From: Paenibacillus tritici
GTDB lineage: Bacteria > Bacillota > Bacilli > Paenibacillales > Paenibacillaceae
Length of the DNA: 64,000 nt
Direction of reading: 5' to 3'
NCBI RefSeq assembly: GCF_013204885.1
Contig: NZ_JABMKX010000002.1
Location: 468,033 to 532,032, forward strand
A program made the position numbers and the translations under genes. Below the pieces are notes generated by a model that ran no database searches, was not told the DNA's origin, and saw nothing but the letters and a program-made list of their open reading frames with translations. Numbering within the stretch: position 1 is the first letter of the stretch; every line of letters starts with the position of its first letter. This document shows, piece by piece, positions 1-8,345 of this stretch.

Positions 1-894
1 TGAGCCTACATTCACTTCATCGACCACTGCCAGCAGATTCGGGTGGCCGCTGGTAGCGGCTGCAACCACAACATAGCCAAGATAAGAGGCGCCCCACATC
101 CCCACCTTGCCGTCCGACCAATCCTGGCTGATCATCCACTCGATGGTATCGTAGCCGTCCTCCCTTTCATTATAGAAGGGAATCAATTCCCCTTCCGAAT
201 CGGCCCGGCCGCGCACATCCTGGGAGACTACGGCGTAGCCCCGGTTCGCCCAGCGCATGAAAATTTCTTTTTTGCCATTACGGTCATAACAGGTTCTTAC
301 CAGAATAGCCGGCACCTTCGCTCCCGGCGGCAGGCCTTCCGGCAGAAATACATCGGTCGCCAGCTTCACCCCGTCCCGCATCGGCACAAGCTCCGTCCCC
401 AGATCATTCACACCGTACTCCGGCTGCGACAACAGCGGCTCAGCATAGACTGCAAGAGGGGTCAGCGGCTCATAGCCTGCCCGGACAATCAGCTCCAGCC
501 CGTAGCGGTTAGGGGTCACAAAAGCAATCACCTCACCGTCCACCGTCACGATATCCAGCGCCGTGCCACCCCGGTAAGCCCAAACCTGAGAGGTCCGTTC
601 GGCGCCGGAGATCTCCGCCTGATAAGCGATATGCTTCTGATACCGGTCCCCGTTCTCCAGCACCACCTCATCCCCAGCCCATTCTGCGGAGCTGTATGAA
701 CTAAGCTGTCCGGCGATCTTGCTCAGAGGAAGCACATATTTCGCCCCGGGGTCCAGCACATTCTCCTGCATCTGCGTACGTCTGCGGGCATCAACCTTGG
801 CGTGCATTACCGCTTGGTCCGTGAACCGGATCGTCCCGCTGTAGATTCCCGAGCAATAGAAATTGAAGCTTGTCTGCTGTAAATATGTACTCAT
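1..894 (-). CDS. CocE/NonD family hydrolase (X-Pro dipeptidyl-peptidase S15-like), 3' end outside window
   Basis: This is the first 298 codons of an alpha/beta hydrolase that runs off the left edge. From about residue 165 the text VPMRDGVKLATDVFLPEG is the usual start of the CocE/NonD catalytic domain. Further on, GMWGASYLGY (about residue 269) carries the GxSYxG nucleophile elbow of S15/CocE serine hydrolases. The catalytic Asp and His would lie beyond the edge. About 160 residues precede the hydrolase domain, which is longer than the usual N-terminus; they form an unassigned domain. The ATG follows GGAGAG-like bases and lies 13 bp downstream of the M19 gene stop, so the two are probably co-transcribed. 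The family cleaves esters, amides or X-Pro peptides; the substrate here is unknown. Confidence 0.88.
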   Translation of the reverse strand, partial: MSTYLQQTSFNFYCSGIYSGTIRFTDQAVMHAKVDARRRTQMQENVLDPGAKYVLPLSKIAGQLSSYSSAEWAGDEVVLENGDRYQKHIAYQAEISGAERTSQVWAYRGGTALDIVTVDGEVIAFVTPNRYGLELIVRAGYEPLTPLAVYAEPLLSQPEYGVNDLGTELVPMRDGVKLATDVFLPEGLPPGAKVPAILVRTCYDRNGKKEIFMRWANRGYAVVSQDVRGRADSEGELIPFYNEREDGYDTIEWMISQDWSDGKVGMWGASYLGYVVVAAATSGHPNLLAVVDEVNVGS

Positions 895-907
895 CTCTCC
901 AGGTCCC

Positions 908-2068
908 CTATCCGCAAATTTGCTCAAATACACGCAGCCAGTTGCCGCCCATCAGCTTCGCGACCTCTTCATCGCTGTACCCGCGCGCCACCAGTCCCCG
1001 TGTGAAATTAATGAAATTACTGTATTTCGCAAGGCCGGCTACGGTTTCGGTTGAGGGTCCATCCCCTTTGGCGAATCCCAGCTTCGGTGCGATCTGCTCT
1101 TTGAAAAAAACCAGCGACCATTCGAGGTCACTCATAGGCCAGTCCGTACCAATTCCTACATGCTCTACGCCCACCAGTCTGATCACATATTCCATATGGT
1201 CCAGCACATGCTCTATCGTGGTATGGTCAGGATCTTCATGCACAAACCACGGCATCGCAAATACACCAATCACTCCCCCGGTTGCAGCAATGGCGCGGAG
1301 CTCCTCATCGCTTTTGCAGCGCATATGGGGATAGACCGCTTCGGCGCCGGTATGCGAGGCGATGACAGGGGAGGCTGAGGCGGCGCAGGCGTCCAGAGTC
1401 GTCTGCCTGCCGCAATGCCCGGTATCCACGATCATTCCCAGTGTGTTCATCCGCTCCACTACACGCAGGCCGTAGGAAGACAGACCGCCATTCCCAGGCT
1501 CCGCACAGCCGGAACCGATGAGATTCTGGTTGTTGTACGTTAACTGCAGAATTCTTAGACCGAAGCTGTGCAGCGTATCCAGCAGGGCAAGATTCTTGCC
1601 CAGTGCATCCGTCTCCTGTGCCGTTACGATCCCGGCCTTCTTGCCTTCACGTTTAGCCCTGCGGATATCCTCTGCGTTCAGCGCCTTCACCAGCCAATCG
1701 CAGGAATCGAACTGCAGCTGCACCTCACCCATACTGGTAATCAGGCTCTCTGTATCCTTCAGATGCAGCTCCCGGTTACCGGCGGTAATCCCGGACTTGT
1801 ACCACTCCTCCTTGTACTCCGCAATCTCACCGCTGGCCGCCAGCCGGGTGATGATCTGCGCCGGCATGGTGCTGTAGACCATGGGTTCATCCTTGTACGG
1901 CTCGCATAGCTCCTTCACCTTAAGGGAGATGCTCTCCGGAATGGCGGCTGGGGATAGCGGTCCCTGAAACAGCAGGTCGATATTTATATTCTTATCATGC
2001 AGGCGCTCCGCCCGCTCCTCCTGCGCAGCGCTCAGTCCAAAATCGTACCGGCCTTCCTGTATACTCAC
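908..2068 (-). CDS. Membrane dipeptidase family M19-like amidohydrolase
   Basis: A 386-residue TIM-barrel metallohydrolase of the renal/membrane dipeptidase (M19) family. Visible family motifs are GLSSYGLRVVERMNTLGMIV, then DTGHCG (His ligand), ASHTGAEAV (second His) and HVGIGTDWP (Asp near the C-terminus). The N-terminal HxD ligand motif, usually DGHND, reads NIDLLF here, and the bridging-Glu region reads TAQETDALG instead of a clear GIEG. The metal site is therefore altered and the protein may belong to a divergent subfamily with another substrate. It starts with GTG behind AGAAGGGG. It lies between an OCD-family gene and a CocE-type hydrolase on the same strand, which suggests catabolism of a modified peptide or amide. 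M19 assignment is good; activity is uncertain. Confidence 0.85.
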   Translation of the reverse strand: MSIQEGRYDFGLSAAQEERAERLHDKNINIDLLFQGPLSPAAIPESISLKVKELCEPYKDEPMVYSTMPAQIITRLAASGEIAEYKEEWYKSGITAGNRELHLKDTESLITSMGEVQLQFDSCDWLVKALNAEDIRRAKREGKKAGIVTAQETDALGKNLALLDTLHSFGLRILQLTYNNQNLIGSGCAEPGNGGLSSYGLRVVERMNTLGMIVDTGHCGRQTTLDACAASASPVIASHTGAEAVYPHMRCKSDEELRAIAATGGVIGVFAMPWFVHEDPDHTTIEHVLDHMEYVIRLVGVEHVGIGTDWPMSDLEWSLVFFKEQIAPKLGFAKGDGPSTETVAGLAKYSNFINFTRGLVARGYSDEEVAKLMGGNWLRVFEQICG

Positions 2069-2177
2069 TTAATCCAGCCCCTTCTATATGAAACTACCTT
2101 ATTTTACTTGGTGCTCATTTGTAACAGCGGTGGATAATTAGGCCTTCCGGCGGCTGCCCATTTAACCCGCCTACGCT

Positions 2178-2364
2178 ATAACTGTATTTTGTACAACTAA
2201 AGCGATTGATTATTGTGCTGCGAAGGGTTTAATTGCATTCTCTACAGCTAAATATCCCATATTTCATATAAAGAAGACTTACCGCTATTTTTAATTGTAC
2301 AGAATACAGTTATCCTGGAAAATCCGGCCTTCCGCCGCTTTTTAACTGTACAGAATACAGCTAT
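2178..2364. repeat. Four copies of a 24-26 bp near-palindromic repeat
   Basis: The 329-base gap between the OCD and M19 genes holds no gene but four related copies of a short element with core TTTAAYTGTACAGAATACAG followed by YTAT. They lie at 2178-2201 (inverted), 2228-2253 (diverged), 2290-2313 and 2341-2364. The core CTGTA-N-TACAG is close to a palindrome. The bases between copies differ. The two last copies are nearly identical. They may be regulatory or structural repeats; the function is not known. Confidence 0.75.
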
Positions 2365-2397
2365 ATTGATTGAAGAATATACAGACACGCTATTTAT

Positions 2398-3372
2398 TTA
2401 AAATGCAATTTCCACGCCTTTGTGCAGAGCAACTGCCTGTTTGTAAATATAGAAGGCTGCGGCAAGATCCTCAACAGCCAGCCCCAGCCCCTTAAACAGC
2501 GTAATCTCATGGTGGCTTCCCCGGCCGGGGACATCGCCCGTCAGTAGCCCGCCGATTTCGCCAATAATATGGTCCGCAGGGATCGCCCCTTCACTGAGCG
2601 GGATCAGATAATCCCCCGCCTCATGGACCGCCGACTCCAGCCGGTCCACATAGAGTCTCGCCCCGGCTACAAGCGCCGTGTCCAGCTCCCGTTCATGCGC
2701 CCTGCATGCGCCGATCGCATTGATATGCGCGCCTGGCTTCACCCAGGCGCCGTGCAGCACCGGCTCTGCCGAAGCCGTCGCCGTACAGATAATGTCCGCG
2801 TCCTTGACCGCGTCCTGCACAGACGGCGCCGCCGTGATCTCTGCGTTCCACCGGCGGCTCATCGCGGAGGCGAACGCCTGGGCTTTGCCCGGCGTTCTGC
2901 TCCATACCTGGGCACGCCTGATACCGCGCACCTGCAGCATCGCTTCCAGATGGCACCGGGCCTGCTCCCCGGTACCGAGCACCGCCAGGGACTCCGCCTC
3001 CTCCCTGGCGAGCAGCTTCGTCGCTGCCGCACTGACTGCCGCCGTGCGGATCGCGGTAATCGCCTGGCCGTCCACCATGGCCAGCGGCACACCGGTGGCG
3101 GCATCGAACAGCGCCACCACCCCCTGATGCGAAGGCAGGCCGATCCCGTGATTCCCCGGGAATACGCTGATCAGCTTCGCACCGGCAACGCCCCCGCGGC
3201 GCAGATAGCCGGGCATGAAGCCCAGCACATTCCGCTCCTCCAGCGGCAGAACCTGGCGGAGGCTCTGCACAGCCTCCCCCTCCGACAGTTCAGCGAGAAC
3301 AGTCTCCATCACTTTTATACACGACTCCATGGTCAGAAGCTCCGCAGCCTCACTCCCTTTAATCACCAGCAA
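2398..3372 (-). CDS. Ornithine cyclodeaminase / mu-crystallin family protein
   Basis: A 324-residue NAD(P)-dependent enzyme of the OCD/mu-crystallin family. The N-terminal dimer domain is followed by a Rossmann fold with LAVLGTGEQARCHLEA (about residues 128-143) and ADIICTATASAEPVL, both typical of the family. Members act on ornithine, alanine, imines or opine-like compounds, and the exact reaction cannot be read from sequence. It begins with TTG after GGAGGG at 7 bp spacing; no better start is present. It is divergent from fabV and upstream of the M19 and CocE genes on the same strand. The 329-base repeat-filled gap leaves it open whether all three share a transcript. Confidence 0.9.
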   Translation of the reverse strand: MLVIKGSEAAELLTMESCIKVMETVLAELSEGEAVQSLRQVLPLEERNVLGFMPGYLRRGGVAGAKLISVFPGNHGIGLPSHQGVVALFDAATGVPLAMVDGQAITAIRTAAVSAAATKLLAREEAESLAVLGTGEQARCHLEAMLQVRGIRRAQVWSRTPGKAQAFASAMSRRWNAEITAAPSVQDAVKDADIICTATASAEPVLHGAWVKPGAHINAIGACRAHERELDTALVAGARLYVDRLESAVHEAGDYLIPLSEGAIPADHIIGEIGGLLTGDVPGRGSHHEITLFKGLGLAVEDLAAAFYIYKQAVALHKGVEIAF

Positions 3373-3508
3373 TTATAGACCCTCCCGGATTTCCACAGAA
3401 TAAAGAATTGCAGCTAAATAGATTCAAGCTTATCTTTCTATGCCATCATTTGCTATACTCTATATTAACGAAAAAAATTAAAAAATTAAAACAAAGGGGA
3501 TATCCTTG

Positions 3509-4699
3509 ATGATTATTCAGCCAAAAACACGCGGCTTTATCTGCACAACTGCTCACCCGGAGGGATGTGCCGGACAAATACAGGAACAGATTGATTATGT
3601 ACGGGCACAAAAGAAGCTCACAGGCCCGGCCAACGTGCTGGTGATCGGCGCTTCTACGGGTTATGGACTGGCTTCGCGGATTGCCGCTGCCTTCGGCGCA
3701 GGCGCCAACACCATCGGCGTATTCTTCGACAAAGCCGCTGAAGGCGCCCGCACAGCCTCGGCAGGCTGGTATAATTCTGCGGCTTTTGAACAGGAGGCGG
3801 CCAAGCAGGGCCTGAAATCCTTCAGCATCGTCGGCGATGCCTTCTCGGACGCTATCAAGACCAAGACTATAGATCTCATTAAGAGCGAATTCGGCACCGT
3901 TGATCTGGTGGTATACAGCGTGGCTTCCCCGCGCCGCACACATCCGGTAACCGGAGAAGTATTCTCCTCCGTGATTAAGCCGGTAGGCGAAGCATACACG
4001 AACAAGACGATGAATTTCCACACCGGAGAAGTCTCCACCGTTACCATTGAGCCGGCCACCGAAGACGAAGTCCGCCAGACCATCGCCGTCATGGGCGGAG
4101 AAGACTGGGGCATGTGGATTCATCAGCTGCAGGAAGCCGGTGTGCTGGCAGACGGCGCAACGACAGTGGCTTATTCCTATATCGGACCCAAGATCACTCA
4201 CCCAATCTACCGCGATGGAACCATCGGCCAGGCGAAGAATGACCTGGAGCAGACTGCCATTGCCCTGAATGATCAGCTCTCCGCCACCGGCGGACGGGCC
4301 TTCGTATCCGTGAACAAGGCGCTGGTTACCCAGTCCAGCTCTGCGATTCCGGTGGTGCCGCTGTATATCTCCGCGCTGTACAGAGTGATGAAGGAGAAGG
4401 AGCTGCATGAGAACTGCATTCAGCAGATGTACCGCCTGTTCGCAGACCATCTGTATAACGGCGGTGAAGCCGCTGCGGACGGCAGCCACCTGATCCGCAT
4501 TGATGACTGGGAGATGCGTGAGGATGTGCAGATTGAGGTTATGAGACGCTGGAACGAGCTGGAGACGGATAATGTGCCTGAGCTGGCGGATCTTGCAGGC
4601 TATCAGGATGACTTCTTCCATCTGTTCGGCTTCCGCACCGAAGGCGTGGATTACGAGGCTGAGACTGATCCTGCTGTTGAGATTCCTAATAGGGTTTAA
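3509..4699 (+). CDS. fabV: Trans-2-enoyl-ACP/CoA reductase FabV
   Basis: A 396-residue NADH-dependent enoyl-ACP reductase of the FabV class, which carries out the last step of each fatty-acid elongation cycle in the cytoplasm. The start MIIQPKTRGFICTTAHPEG is the family signature. GASTGYGLASR (about residues 48-58) is the dinucleotide-binding loop. YRDGTIGQAK gives the Tyr-x8-Lys catalytic pair (Tyr234, Lys243) that separates FabV from FabI. The ATG at 3509 is preferred over the upstream in-frame TTG because it gives the conserved N-terminus and sits 9 bp after AAAGGGG. FabV is known to be insensitive to triclosan in other bacteria. No other fatty-acid gene is nearby. Confidence 0.97.
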   Translation: MIIQPKTRGFICTTAHPEGCAGQIQEQIDYVRAQKKLTGPANVLVIGASTGYGLASRIAAAFGAGANTIGVFFDKAAEGARTASAGWYNSAAFEQEAAKQGLKSFSIVGDAFSDAIKTKTIDLIKSEFGTVDLVVYSVASPRRTHPVTGEVFSSVIKPVGEAYTNKTMNFHTGEVSTVTIEPATEDEVRQTIAVMGGEDWGMWIHQLQEAGVLADGATTVAYSYIGPKITHPIYRDGTIGQAKNDLEQTAIALNDQLSATGGRAFVSVNKALVTQSSSAIPVVPLYISALYRVMKEKELHENCIQQMYRLFADHLYNGGEAAADGSHLIRIDDWEMREDVQIEVMRRWNELETDNVPELADLAGYQDDFFHLFGFRTEGVDYEAETDPAVEIPNRV

Positions 4700-4734
4700 G
4701 AGTTCTATATAAGATGCACTTTAAGTCTTGAACA

Positions 4735-4900
4735 ATGAAGCTTCGTCGTCACTGCGGTGAACATTTGGACTTCCGGCCGCTGTTGTCCCCAGATTTCTTG
4801 AATTAAACCGCTATCCGCGGGTGAAATCCGGTGACAAAGGCGATCGCTACCGCTCCTACAGTTCCAAATTTCCCCTCCGTTTCTTTTGCTTTTTGTTAAT
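4735..4900. repeat. Dispersed intergenic repeat, copy 1
   Basis: Gene-free sequence downstream of fabV matches 16665-16825 over roughly 120 bases with gaps. Shared blocks are CCAGATTT, GGTGAAA-ATCCGG, GACAAAGGCGA-CGCT-CCGCT and a CCTCCG-like end. There is no open frame, no terminal repeat and no target duplication that I can see. It looks like a copy of a short non-coding repeat family; its role is unknown. Confidence 0.7.
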
Positions 4901-4973
4901 TTCTTTTGTGCATCTTTTATAGATAGATGTACTTGTAAGCAGTTCAATTTATATAGATCAACATAGATCAACG

Positions 4974-5009
4974 ATAATAAGCCGCCCCCTCTCCGGGGCG
5001 GCTTATTAT
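4974..5009. terminator. Bidirectional rho-independent terminator between fabV and the ABC-2 operon
   Basis: A perfect 15-bp inverted repeat, ATAATAAGCCGCCCC and its complement, flanks a 6-base loop. It lies between the convergent fabV and ABC-2 permease genes and can serve both strands, although the U-tract is interrupted. Confidence 0.85.
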
Positions 5010-5089
5010 GCATTCCTTTACAGTTGGTCACTGCACGGCCACACGGCAAGCGGCCCTTATCCTTTAACGCCTACTCGCTCCTCAAACAT

Positions 5090-5800
5090 CTACTCGTCCT
5101 TCAAACGCTTCTGATATAGAACCACAGACACTATCGTTAATCCAACCGTCCAGGCCAGAATAATAAGCAGAGGCTGCGTTAGATCGGCTGTTGTATAACC
5201 TGTACCGCTTATGCTCAGCAAATGCACCAGCTGACTGCTTGGCATATAATCCAGCACCTGGAAGACCGGATAATCCTTCGCCAGTACGGCCCCCCACGGT
5301 GCCCCCATGAAGATGAACGCCACAGGAAGAATGGATAATGAGGCTTCAAGCAATGTCTTGGAGAACAGACCGCAGATCGTCCCGGCTGCTGTGTACAGAA
5401 TAATGGACAGCACGATTCCAGTGACGAACGCTCCAACATTCACTGGCTCATAACCGAATAATAAGCTGGAAATAGCGATAACCACTGCGGACATGACAAA
5501 GACCAGACTGCTTTTGCCCAATAGGACATCCATCGTAGTCGCCGGAGTCATCATTAATGAACGCAACGTGCTGCGCTCCTTCTCTTCCGCAATCAGGCAG
5601 GCTTGGGCGAAGCAGGTCAGCAATACGAACGAGCTGTTGAACAGGAATCCGCTGGCCCCGGGCAGAGTCGTACCTGCCCTCCTGAACAGCAGAGCGAGAA
5701 TAATAGGAAAAATCAGCATAATGGACAGCGCATAGTTGCGGGAGAACTCCTTGTAATCCTTCACAAAAATCGCCCGGACCCGTTTATAGGAGATACTCAT
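5090..5800 (-). CDS. ABC-2 type transporter permease
   Basis: A 236-residue integral membrane protein with about six hydrophobic segments and the ABC-2 permease layout. FVKDYKEFSRNYALSIMLIF starts the first helix, and EEKERSTLRSLMMTPATTMD is the typical cytoplasmic loop of exporter permeases that contacts the ATPase. The start overlaps the stop of the ATPase gene by four bases, which indicates translational coupling in one operon. The substrate is not predictable; families of this type export drugs, antibiotics or Na+ (NatB-like). Confidence 0.92.
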   Translation of the reverse strand: MSISYKRVRAIFVKDYKEFSRNYALSIMLIFPIILALLFRRAGTTLPGASGFLFNSSFVLLTCFAQACLIAEEKERSTLRSLMMTPATTMDVLLGKSSLVFVMSAVVIAISSLLFGYEPVNVGAFVTGIVLSIILYTAAGTICGLFSKTLLEASLSILPVAFIFMGAPWGAVLAKDYPVFQVLDYMPSSQLVHLLSISGTGYTTADLTQPLLIILAWTVGLTIVSVVLYQKRLKDE

Positions 5801-6642
5801 AGCAGCTCACTTCCCGTCATTTTGATAAAAATATCGCCCAGGCTCGGTTCCTTCGTCTCCAGGCGGTCAATTAACCCCTGCTTCATCCAGTCCGCAATCC
5901 GGTCAGCCGTTACCCCATCCACCGGAAGCTCGTGGGCTTCCCCGTTAATCAGGTCCACCTGGATCACATTCTCCCGGTGCTGCCGCTTCAGCTCCTTCGG
6001 GGAGCCAATCGTTTGAATGCGCCCCTGATACAGAATCGCTACACGGTTACAGATCAGCTCTGCCTCCGCCATATTATGTGTAGTGATAAAAATCGTTGTT
6101 CCCCGCTCATTCAAGTACCGTAAGCCTTTGTAAATATGCGCGGCGTTAACCGGATCGAGTGCCGAAGTAGGCTCATCCAGGAATAATAATTCCGGCTCAT
6201 GGATAATCGCACAGGCCAGCAGGACGCGCTGACGCATCCCTTTGGACAAGAGATTGGCTTTCTTCTTACGGTCGGCGCTTAAGTTGACAAACTGCAGCAC
6301 CTGATCGACCGCAGAGGGGGGAAGATCATATAACTTCCGGTACAGCTCCAGATTCTCCTCAACTGACAGTCTTTCATATAGGCCGCTGTTATCCGTCAAA
6401 ATGCCAAAGCGCATCTTCTGGGCAGATTGCCGCATGGTCTCCGCCGGCTGATTGAATACTTTCGCCTGTCCGCTTGTCGGATTTAACTGTGCCGTCAGAA
6501 TTTTAATCAGGGTTGTTTTGCCTGCACCGCTCGGACCGAGGAACCCGAATATCTCTCCCTTCGGAATGTTAAAAGACACCTCTGCGAGCGCATCCCTGTC
6601 TCCAAATGTCTTGCGGACCCGTTCTACCTGGATCACATCCAT
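5797..6642 (-). CDS. ABC transporter ATP-binding protein (exporter type)
   Basis: A 281-residue ABC ATPase. It has Walker A GPSGAGKTT, the Q-loop region near LTDNSGLYERLSVEENL, signature LLSKGMRQRVLLA, Walker B LLFLDEPTSALD and the switch His in TTHNMAEAE. The C-terminal extension fits the NatA/CcmA-like exporter ATPases. An in-frame GTG lies 9 bp upstream, but the ATG at 6642 sits 8 bp after AAGGAAG and is preferred. It drives the permease encoded next, and both lie 104 bp downstream of the hybrid LytTR regulator. Confidence 0.95.
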   Translation of the reverse strand: MDVIQVERVRKTFGDRDALAEVSFNIPKGEIFGFLGPSGAGKTTLIKILTAQLNPTSGQAKVFNQPAETMRQSAQKMRFGILTDNSGLYERLSVEENLELYRKLYDLPPSAVDQVLQFVNLSADRKKKANLLSKGMRQRVLLACAIIHEPELLFLDEPTSALDPVNAAHIYKGLRYLNERGTTIFITTHNMAEAELICNRVAILYQGRIQTIGSPKELKRQHRENVIQVDLINGEAHELPVDGVTADRIADWMKQGLIDRLETKEPSLGDIFIKMTGSELL

Positions 6643-6654
6643 GAACACCACTTC

Positions 6655-6741
6655 CTTAACGTTGATGCCATAAACATATACAGATCATAGAGGTTCAGCC
6701 ACCAAAACACGCCGAAATGTAGCCCTTGCGGCCTGAACGGT
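6655..6741 (-). promoter_or_regulatory. Two candidate LytTR recognition boxes upstream of the ABC ATPase
   Basis: On the minus strand, ACCGTTCAG (6733-6741) and AACGTTAAG (6655-6663) both match the published LytTR half-site pattern [TA][AC][CA]GTTN[AG][TG]. They fall in the 104-base gap between the LytTR regulator and the ATPase it probably controls. Their spacing (78 bp) is not the usual 21-22 bp tandem arrangement, so the call is weak. Confidence 0.3.
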
Positions 6742-6746
6742 ACCTT

Positions 6747-7682
6747 TTACAGCTTGAGCAGTACCTTCAATTCCTGCAATCTGGAACGCGATAACGGGAC
6801 CACGGCATCCTGACCTGTGTTCAACCGCAGGCTGTAGCTATTCTTCGTCCAGGTGATGATCTCCCTGATTTTTTGCAGATTGACGATGTAGGACCGGTGA
6901 CACCTGAAGAACCCGAAATTCAGCAATCTCTGTTCGAGCTGGGTCAGCGTCAGGGCACAGTCATAATGCTCACCGCCCACATGAACCAGGATGGAGCCCT
7001 CTACACTTTCGATGAAATCAATCTCCGGCGGATCAAATAAAATCACCTTGTCCTGCCGTTTGGTAGAGACCTTCTGTAAGGTAATATTGGCCTCGTCCTG
7101 CTTCTGCATCTCCTGCTTGTCCTCTTCGGAATCCCGGATATCGAGCGGATGGCAGCCGGACCCGTTGAGCCGGTAAATGACATCACAGGATATCATGGCA
7201 TCCTCCAAATTGGAGGTCAGAATGAGAATCTGCTTGTGCTGTGACAGGTCATCGAGTATCCGTTTGAATTGACGGCGCTCCTGCTCTTCCAGGTAGAAAT
7301 AAGGCTCCTCCAGGACAAGTGCCCGTTGATGTGCAAAAAAGACACGCAGCAAGGTCACATACATCCTCTTAGAGGCGCTAAGGTGCATGATTCTCACCCT
7401 GCTCTCCTCTTGCAGGCCGAAATAGCCGATCAGTGAAGCGGCATGCTCCTTCTTCTCCGTTACCCGGATCAGAAAAGTAATCAGTTCCTCTACCGTCAGG
7501 CGCATGTACTCATTTTGCCCGGCCCGGAATACATAATAATGCTCCGCATTCTCCAATTGACTCATTAATAGCTGCTTCCGCTTCAGATCTGTTATGATGC
7601 CAGTCGATGGGGCTGCAGCCAGATCTAATTCGATCAGGGGCAGAAGTAACTCCCCGTCTTCATATATAGGTTGAAATTGCAT
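6747..7682 (-). CDS. Hybrid regulator: degenerate ABC-ATPase domain fused to LytTR DNA-binding domain
   Basis: A 311-residue protein in two parts. Residues 1 to about 200 follow the order of an ABC ATPase without its catalytic motifs: no Walker A is present, the Walker-B-like stretch reads ALVLEEPYFYLEEQE instead of LLLDEPTxxLD, and the switch region reads LTSNLEDA with no His. Residues from about 213 form a LytTR domain, with VEGSILVHVGGEHYD, FFRCHRSYIVNL and DAVVPLSRSR as family landmarks. It probably binds DNA near the adjacent exporter genes and senses their state through the ATPase-like domain, perhaps by pairing with the real ATPase; this is inference. It is divergent from the membrane protein at 7789. 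Confidence 0.85.
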   Translation of the reverse strand: MQFQPIYEDGELLLPLIELDLAAAPSTGIITDLKRKQLLMSQLENAEHYYVFRAGQNEYMRLTVEELITFLIRVTEKKEHAASLIGYFGLQEESRVRIMHLSASKRMYVTLLRVFFAHQRALVLEEPYFYLEEQERRQFKRILDDLSQHKQILILTSNLEDAMISCDVIYRLNGSGCHPLDIRDSEEDKQEMQKQDEANITLQKVSTKRQDKVILFDPPEIDFIESVEGSILVHVGGEHYDCALTLTQLEQRLLNFGFFRCHRSYIVNLQKIREIITWTKNSYSLRLNTGQDAVVPLSRSRLQELKVLLKL

Positions 7683-7788
7683 GTCTTCCTCCCGGTTAGA
7701 GCGCTCTTGGATATATAATACGATTATAAAGTTATGCTATGTATTTGTCAGGTACGGCCAATTTATAAGTATAGGACGGCGATATCAT

Positions 7789-8259
7789 ATGGGCCTGCAT
7801 CCCCTAGGATTTATTGTACCCTTATTCGTATTACTTCCGAATCTGATTTTTATATTCCTCCCGCCCCGGAATGCTCCTGAATCCCTGTCCTCCACCCCGC
7901 TGATCTTCACGCTCCTGGAACGGGCCGGCCAGGTCACCTGCTTCATGATGCCTATTCTCTTTGGCGACCTGCTTGCTGCAGAGCCGCTTGGAGGGTCCGC
8001 TGTACTCATGGTAATCTGTCTGCTGATTTATTACGGGTGCTGGGTCCGCTTTTACCGCAGGAAGAGAGAGTTCTCTGTGTTATTTACGCCCTGGCTTGGC
8101 ATTCCGGTCCCTATGGCTGTCTTTCCGGCCCTCTATTTCCTGCTGCTCAGTTATTGGCTTCAGTCCTGGCTGTTTGCGGTCCCTGCCTGTCTGTTCACCG
8201 TGGGTCATCTGGTCAATAGCTGGAGCGTCTATCAGCAGATCCGCCAATACCGCAATTAA
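7789..8259 (+). CDS. Small membrane protein of unknown function
   Basis: A 156-residue hydrophobic protein with four or five predicted membrane segments: FIVPLFVLLPNLIFIFL, a middle helix near AVLMVICLLIYYGCW, then MAVFPALYFLLLSYWLQSWL and a final short helix. I do not recognise a family. The ATG at 7789 is chosen over the longer frame from 7681 because the latter overlaps the divergent regulator start and adds a polar extension; AGGACGG lies about 12 bp upstream. It shares the intergenic region with the LytTR hybrid regulator and could be a target or sensor partner of it. Confidence 0.7.
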   Translation: MGLHPLGFIVPLFVLLPNLIFIFLPPRNAPESLSSTPLIFTLLERAGQVTCFMMPILFGDLLAAEPLGGSAVLMVICLLIYYGCWVRFYRRKREFSVLFTPWLGIPVPMAVFPALYFLLLSYWLQSWLFAVPACLFTVGHLVNSWSVYQQIRQYRN

Positions 8260-8345
8260 CCTAAAGTTTCACGCAACAAACCTATATCCTACCAGGCCTA
8301 TAATATCCTTAAGAACAATATAACGATATTATGGAGGTTAGGATA

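Noticed and set aside
3446..4621. 391-codon minus-strand frame across fabV
   Set aside because: The plus strand encodes an unmistakable FabV; the minus frame is its shadow.
4705..5049. 114-codon minus-strand frame after fabV
   Set aside because: It covers the dispersed repeat and the terminator hairpin and has no protein similarity that I can see.
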